Part shown: piece after piece, positions 7,020 through 9,765 of the stretch | Numbering within the stretch: the stretch's first letter is position 1 | Layout: every line of letters starts with the position of its first letter | NCBI GenBank assembly: GCA_024276295.1 | Contig: JAJRXN010000442.1 | Span: 1 to 9,765 of the forward strand | Direction of reading: 5' to 3' | From: Acidobacteriota bacterium | GTDB lineage: Bacteria > Acidobacteriota > Polarisedimenticolia > J045 | Length of the DNA stretch: 9,765 nucleotides | Made by a program: the position numbers and the translations under genes | Notes under the pieces: model-generated | The model's database searches: none | What the model was told of the DNA's origin: nothing | What the model saw: the letters and a program-made list of their open reading frames with translations, nothing else

Positions 7020-7828
7020 CTGAGATACCCCATGTAGAAAAAGTACAGCGCGAGCACGACCATCACCACGCCGAGCACCTTCTTGAGCGTCTCCATCCAG
7101 CCGCCGGGGCGCGGCAGGCTCGCGGCCAGCCCGCTGGAAATGCCGAGCAGCAGGAACAGCAGTCCGAGCCCGAGGCTGAACGAGAGCATCGCCAGCGCGC
7201 CGAAGACGACGCGCCCCTGCTGGCCGACGATGGCGACCAGCGGAAAGACGATCGGAGCGGCGCAGGGTGCGGCGACGATCGACGAGGTGGCTCCCATCAC
7301 GATCGCCCCGAGATGACCTTCCCGGGGACCGCTGCCGGCCAGGTTGAGCAGGAACGCCGGCACGCGGATCTCGAACAGGCCGAACAGCCCGAGCCCGAAG
7401 ACGAACAGCACCAGGCCGACCAGCCCGTAGGCCCACCACGTCTGCGTCAGCGCCCCGAACGTCCGGCCGAGCAGCACGGCGGCGAGCCCGAGCCCGGTGT
7501 AGACCAGCGCCATGCCGAACACGTAGAGCAGGGACCGGACCACGATCCGCCGCCGGCGCCGCGCCGCGGGCGCACCGTCGGCCAGCGCGCGGGTCTCCGC
7601 CCCGCCCATGTAGGCGACGACGATCGGGATCATCGGATAGACGCACGGCGTCAGCGAGGCCAGCACGCCGGCGGCGAAGAAGATCGCCAGCGTCGCCGGG
7701 TCGGACGCACCGCCGACCGCCTCGGCGAGGCGCGTCGACAGCCCGCCGATCCAGCTCTCGAAATCCGCGAGAAGCCCCGCCAGCGGCAGCGAGGCCAGAG
7801 CCGAGCCGACCGGGAGCACGCTGCTCAC
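7013..7828 (-). CDS. DsbD/CcdA-family membrane thiol-disulfide electron transporter
   Basis: This 271-aa protein corresponds to the transmembrane core of DsbD, which carries electrons from cytosolic thioredoxin across the membrane. It lacks the periplasmic alpha and gamma domains of full DsbD. The redox cysteines lie in the two conserved motifs: LTPCVYPMIP (Cys62) and APCAAP (Cys189). About six membrane segments can be drawn, near 44-74, 97-120, 131-153, 172-201, 206-232 and 249-267. An Arg-rich loop (90-94, RRRRR) should lie in the cytoplasm. The start is the GTG at 7828, which overlaps the trxA stop in GTGA. No ribosome binding site of its own is evident, so it is probably translated by coupling. 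It is flanked by its likely electron donor (trxA) and acceptor (TlpA-like). DsbD-like and CcdA-like names are both reasonable; the motif style is closer to DsbD. Confidence 0.92.
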   Translation of the reverse strand: MSSVLPVGSALASLPLAGLLADFESWIGGLSTRLAEAVGGASDPATLAIFFAAGVLASLTPCVYPMIPIVVAYMGGAETRALADGAPAARRRRRIVVRSLLYVFGMALVYTGLGLAAVLLGRTFGALTQTWWAYGLVGLVLFVFGLGLFGLFEIRVPAFLLNLAGSGPREGHLGAIVMGATSSIVAAPCAAPIVFPLVAIVGQQGRVVFGALAMLSFSLGLGLLFLLLGISSGLAASLPRPGGWMETLKKVLGVVMVVLALYFFYMGYLRW

Positions 7829-8148
7829 AGCGCCCGGTCGAGCAGCGCCTTGATGTTGTCCTTCGGCTGGTTGCCGATGAGCTGGCCGACGACCTCGCCG
7901 TTGCGAAACAGCAGCAGCGTCGGCACCGAGGAGACGCCGTAGCGCATCGCGGCGGAACGCGCATCGTCGACGTCGCAGTCGACGAACTTGATCTTTCCTT
8001 CGTACTCGGCGGCGAGCGCCTCGACCGTCGGGGCGAGCGCCTTGCACGGCCCGCACCAGGTCGCGGAAAAGTCGACGAGCACCGGCTTGTCGGACTTGAG
8101 AACCTCGGCTTCGAACGTGTCGTCCTTCACGGCAGTCAGGTTGGCCAT
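7825..8148 (-). CDS. trxA: Thioredoxin
   Basis: This is a classical cytosolic thioredoxin of 107 aa that reduces protein disulfides and is itself recharged by thioredoxin reductase. The active site is WCGPC (31-35, Cys32 and Cys35), with the FVDCDVDD strand (55-62), the cis-proline Pro76 in SVPTLLLF, and the C-terminal GQLIGN motif (88-93), all at normal spacing. A third cysteine, Cys58, is present. The ATG at 8148 follows GGGAG (8163-8159) by 10 nt. The frame stays open far upstream on the minus strand, but that extension is Arg/Pro-rich and is rejected. It is the first gene of the five-gene minus-strand run and overlaps the next gene by 4 bp. The arrangement suggests that at least part of its output serves the membrane relay, though it may also be the general thioredoxin. 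Confidence 0.97.
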   Translation of the reverse strand: MANLTAVKDDTFEAEVLKSDKPVLVDFSATWCGPCKALAPTVEALAAEYEGKIKFVDCDVDDARSAAMRYGVSSVPTLLLFRNGEVVGQLIGNQPKDNIKALLDRAL

Positions 8149-8158
8149 CGTTGCGTTT

Positions 8159-8163
8159 CTCCC
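8159..8163 (-). promoter_or_regulatory. trxA: Ribosome binding site of trxA
   Basis: On the minus strand GGGAG precedes the ATG at 8148 by 10 nt. It fixes the trxA start and is the clearest ribosome binding site of the five-gene run. Confidence 0.6.
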
Positions 8164-8215
8164 TGGGTGGTGCGCGGCGACCGCGGCGGGCGCCGGACGT
8201 CGGCCGGCTGTCCCT

Positions 8216-8266
8216 GGGCCCGGGATCGCCCGGAAAACGAGCGCCCGGAAGCGTCCGCCCGGGCCC
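8216..8266 (-). repeat. GC-rich inverted repeat enclosing a direct repeat in the trxA leader
   Basis: GGGCCCGGG at 8216-8224 is perfectly complementary to CCCGGGCCC at 8258-8266, so a 9-bp all-G/C stem can form. Within the 33-nt loop the 9-mer CGCCCGGAA occurs twice (8227-8235 and 8242-8250), with a 15-nt period. In the trxA transcript this would form a stem about 70 nt before the start codon. It may be a leader structure or a protein site; in DNA this GC-rich, chance remains possible. Confidence 0.45.
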
Positions 8267-8273
8267 GGCGCGG

Positions 8274-8302
8274 ATGATACACCGCCGCGCGCACCCCCGG
8301 CA
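8274..8302 (-). promoter_or_regulatory. Weak candidate promoter for the trxA operon
   Basis: On the minus strand TATCAT (8279-8274) is the only good -10-like hexamer in the 272-bp divergent region. The hexamer 17 nt upstream, TGCCGG (8302-8297), is a poor -35. If used, transcription would start near 8267, just before the inverted repeat at 8216-8266. Low confidence. Confidence 0.25.
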
Positions 8303-8407
8303 TGCCCCGCAGGGCCCGCGGTTGCCCTGTCGCTGGCGTCCGCCACATGTTTGCCGCAGACCGCCGGGCGGTGACGGCGAGGGGCGTCCGTGCCGGCCGG
8401 CGGTGAC

Positions 8408-8412
8408 GAGGG
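8408..8412 (+). promoter_or_regulatory. Ribosome binding site of the first zinc-ribbon gene
   Basis: GAGGG ends 8 nt before the ATG at 8421. A GTG at 8403 is in frame but lies on the other side of this site, and using it would put extra residues before the zinc ribbon. The ATG is preferred. Confidence 0.5.
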
Positions 8413-8420
8413 CGTGCGGA

Positions 8421-9143
8421 ATGAGCCAGACGCGCTGTCCGCGCTGCGGGGCGCCGCAGGACGACCGGGAAGCCGATCCGCTTGCCAGATGCCCGTGGTG
8501 CGGCGCCGTGCTGGCCGGCTCGGCGGACCTGCCGCCGGTTCCCCTCCGGGCGCTGCCGCGGATCGCGCCCCGGATCGCGGTCGACTCCGCCCGTGCCGTG
8601 CTCCTGGCCCGCGGCGAGACCGAAGTCCGCCTGGGCACGCCGCGGCTCGTCTACTACCCGTTCGAGGTCGTCTCCTCGCCGCGCCGACCCTATCGCCCGC
8701 TGGCCCCGCTGCCCCCCGCGCTGGCCGCGGGCTGGCGTCCGTCGGGAGCCGACCTGGTGCGCGAGCCGGAACGGGACGACGAAGCGGCCCCGGCCGAGAC
8801 GGCCGACGACGGCCCGCCACCGCTCGACGGGATGCGCGTTCCCGTGCAGATCCCGCCGCGCCCCGGTGCCTCGACGGTGCACTATCCGTTCTGGCGGGTC
8901 CCGGCCGACACCGGGACCGGCACGGCGGTCTGGATCGACGCCATCGACGGCCAGGCGATCGACGACCGTCCCGACGACGACATCGCCGTCGACACGAACT
9001 CCGACGAGAGCACCCTGCGCCGCTGGGCCATCGGCGCCCTGGCCGCGGGGATCCTCGCCTGCCTGCTCGCCCCGTTCCCCTGGTCGCTCGCCCCGCTCGG
9101 CCTGGCGGGCGCGTGGATCTGGCTCGGAGGACGCGGCCGGTGA
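8421..9143 (+). CDS. Zinc-ribbon protein with C-terminal membrane segments, function unknown
   Basis: I do not recognise this 240-aa protein as a named family. The N-terminus is a zinc ribbon: CPRC (Cys6, Cys9) and CPWC (Cys24, Cys27). A Pro/Arg-rich stretch follows, then two copies of a short aromatic motif, VYYPFEVV (77-84) and VHYPFWRV (153-160). The second leads into AVWIDAIDGQAIDD (169-182), a strand-turn-strand pattern. The middle (about 112-137) is acidic and probably disordered. The C-terminus has two hydrophobic segments (about 202-220 and 222-236), so the protein is probably anchored in the membrane with its zinc ribbon in the cytoplasm. The start at ATG 8421 is supported by GAGGG upstream. 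The stop overlaps the next gene in GTGA. The two neighbours share the zinc ribbon and the aromatic motif, so they are probably related and act together. Confidence 0.82.
   Translation: MSQTRCPRCGAPQDDREADPLARCPWCGAVLAGSADLPPVPLRALPRIAPRIAVDSARAVLLARGETEVRLGTPRLVYYPFEVVSSPRRPYRPLAPLPPALAAGWRPSGADLVREPERDDEAAPAETADDGPPPLDGMRVPVQIPPRPGASTVHYPFWRVPADTGTGTAVWIDAIDGQAIDDRPDDDIAVDTNSDESTLRRWAIGALAAGILACLLAPFPWSLAPLGLAGAWIWLGGRGR
9126..9130 (+). promoter_or_regulatory. Ribosome binding site of the second zinc-ribbon gene
   Basis: A perfect GGAGG lies inside the end of the upstream gene and ends 9 nt before the GTG at 9140. It supports this GTG as the true start and suggests more than passive coupling. 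Confidence 0.65.
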
Positions 9144-9765
9144 GCGTGGCGGTCCGGACGGCCACGGCCCTGTCCTGCCCGCGCTGCGGCGGGACGCCCG
9201 ACCCGGACGGCGGCCCCGGCCTGCTCGCCCGCTGCCGGAACTGCGGCGTGCTCGGCCGGATCGAGGACCCCGAAGGATGGTGCCGGCTGGTCGTCGTCCC
9301 GCGGCTCGAGCGAGCGGCGGCGGCGGCGTTCGTCGGCGACGCCCTCGCCGAGCGCGGCATCGAGCGCGAGATCACGATCCGCCGCGCCGAGATGATGTTC
9401 CTTCCCTACTGGCGCGTCGTCTCGCTCGTGGCGGGCCGCGTCGAGGGCGAGCGGCACCGGAAGTCCCGGGTGATCGAGCGCGAGGTCGACGACCAGGGGC
9501 GCGCCTGGGTCGTCACGCGGGAGATCGACGACGGCGTCGAGCCGGTGCGACGGGAGATCCAGCGCCGGCTGGTCGCCGTGATCGCCGGCTGCCCGATGGA
9601 CGAACTCGGCGTACCGACGCTCGACCGCCAGCGCCAGAGTCCCGGCGCGCTCGGCGTCAAGAACGCCCTCGACCGGACGTCCGAGGTCCGGCTGTTCGAC
9701 CCGCAGCTTCGCCGGCTCGGGACGTTTCTCGACCCGCTGGTCCCTCGGCTCGAGGCGATCGACCA
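9140..9765 (+). CDS. Second zinc-ribbon protein, related to its neighbour (C-terminus off window)
   Basis: The frame opens with GTG at 9140 and runs off the window after 208 codons. The N-terminus is a zinc ribbon with CPRC (Cys13, Cys16) and CRNC (Cys32, Cys35). A short alpha/beta-looking stretch (RLVVVPRLERAAAAAFVGDA, 49-68) leads to RRAEMMFLPYWRV (81-93). That sequence carries the same aromatic-x-Pro-(Phe/Tyr)-Trp-Arg-Val motif as HYPFWRV of the upstream protein. The rest is charged and soluble-looking, with CPMDELGVPTLDR (151-163) and no membrane segment in the visible part. A GGAGG site and a 4-bp overlap link it to the upstream gene. I cannot name a function. Likely roles for such pairs (sensor, scaffold or assembly factor at the membrane) are guesses, and the genes beyond the edge would be informative. 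Confidence 0.83.
   Translation, partial: MSVAVRTATALSCPRCGGTPDPDGGPGLLARCRNCGVLGRIEDPEGWCRLVVVPRLERAAAAAFVGDALAERGIEREITIRRAEMMFLPYWRVVSLVAGRVEGERHRKSRVIEREVDDQGRAWVVTREIDDGVEPVRREIQRRLVAVIAGCPMDELGVPTLDRQRQSPGALGVKNALDRTSEVRLFDPQLRRLGTFLDPLVPRLEAID

Noticed and set aside
5319..7037. 572-codon plus-strand open frame opposite hflX and the TlpA-like gene
   Set aside because: It spans two genes on the other strand that have unambiguous family motifs, has a biased Arg/Asp/Pro composition and has no plausible domain.
8149..9375. Upstream minus-strand extensions of the trxA and DsbD frames
   Set aside because: The extended parts are Arg/Pro-rich, run through trxA or antisense to the zinc-ribbon genes, and carry no domain; the family-normal starts at 8148 and 7828 have good context.
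1..9765. CRISPR arrays, tRNA or rRNA genes, insertion sequences, attachment sites
   Set aside because: I looked for regularly spaced repeats, cloverleaf-like segments, transposase motifs and terminal inverted repeats on both strands and found none that hold up.

Overview
The window is very GC-rich (roughly 70% by eye), tightly packed bacterial chromosome with strong G/C preference at third codon positions, several GTG starts and 4-bp gene overlaps. It looks like an ordinary core-genome stretch. The gene style, including a cysteine-rich secreted protein with a GFWxTHAG motif, reminds me of Acidobacteriota and neighbouring phyla, but that is an impression from memory. I see no insertion sequence, phage gene, CRISPR array, tRNA or rRNA.

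Layout. (1) Positions 1-2307, minus strand: a large radical SAM protein (TIGR03960-like) fused to a TIGR03936/DUF2344-like domain, cut off at its C-terminus by the window edge. (2) 2308-2647: a divergent intergenic region with a candidate promoter for the radical SAM gene. (3) 2648-4036, plus strand: an exported, cysteine-rich protein of unknown function with two long Asp/His-rich tracts. (4) 4121-4150: a strong UUCG-tetraloop hairpin between convergent genes. (5) 8148 down to 4156, minus strand: a five-gene run in transcription order trxA, a DsbD/CcdA-like membrane thiol transporter, a TlpA-like exported thioredoxin, hflX and ddl. All junctions are overlaps or a very short gap. (6) 8149-8420: a divergent intergenic region with a GC-rich inverted repeat in the likely trxA leader. 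(7) 8421 to the right edge, plus strand: two overlapping genes for zinc-ribbon proteins that share an aromatic-x-Pro-(Phe/Tyr) motif. The second is cut off by the window edge.

How the genes may work together. The first three genes of the minus-strand run form a plausible electron relay: cytosolic thioredoxin passes reducing power to the membrane transporter, which passes it to the exported TlpA-like protein. HflX (ribosome-associated GTPase) and Ddl (D-Ala-D-Ala for the cell wall) are housekeeping proteins; ddl looks translationally coupled to hflX.

Nothing here is a demonstrable new system. The best candidates for something undescribed are the zinc-ribbon gene pair at the right edge and the exported protein with Asp/His-rich tracts. 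Both calls rest on sequence reading alone.
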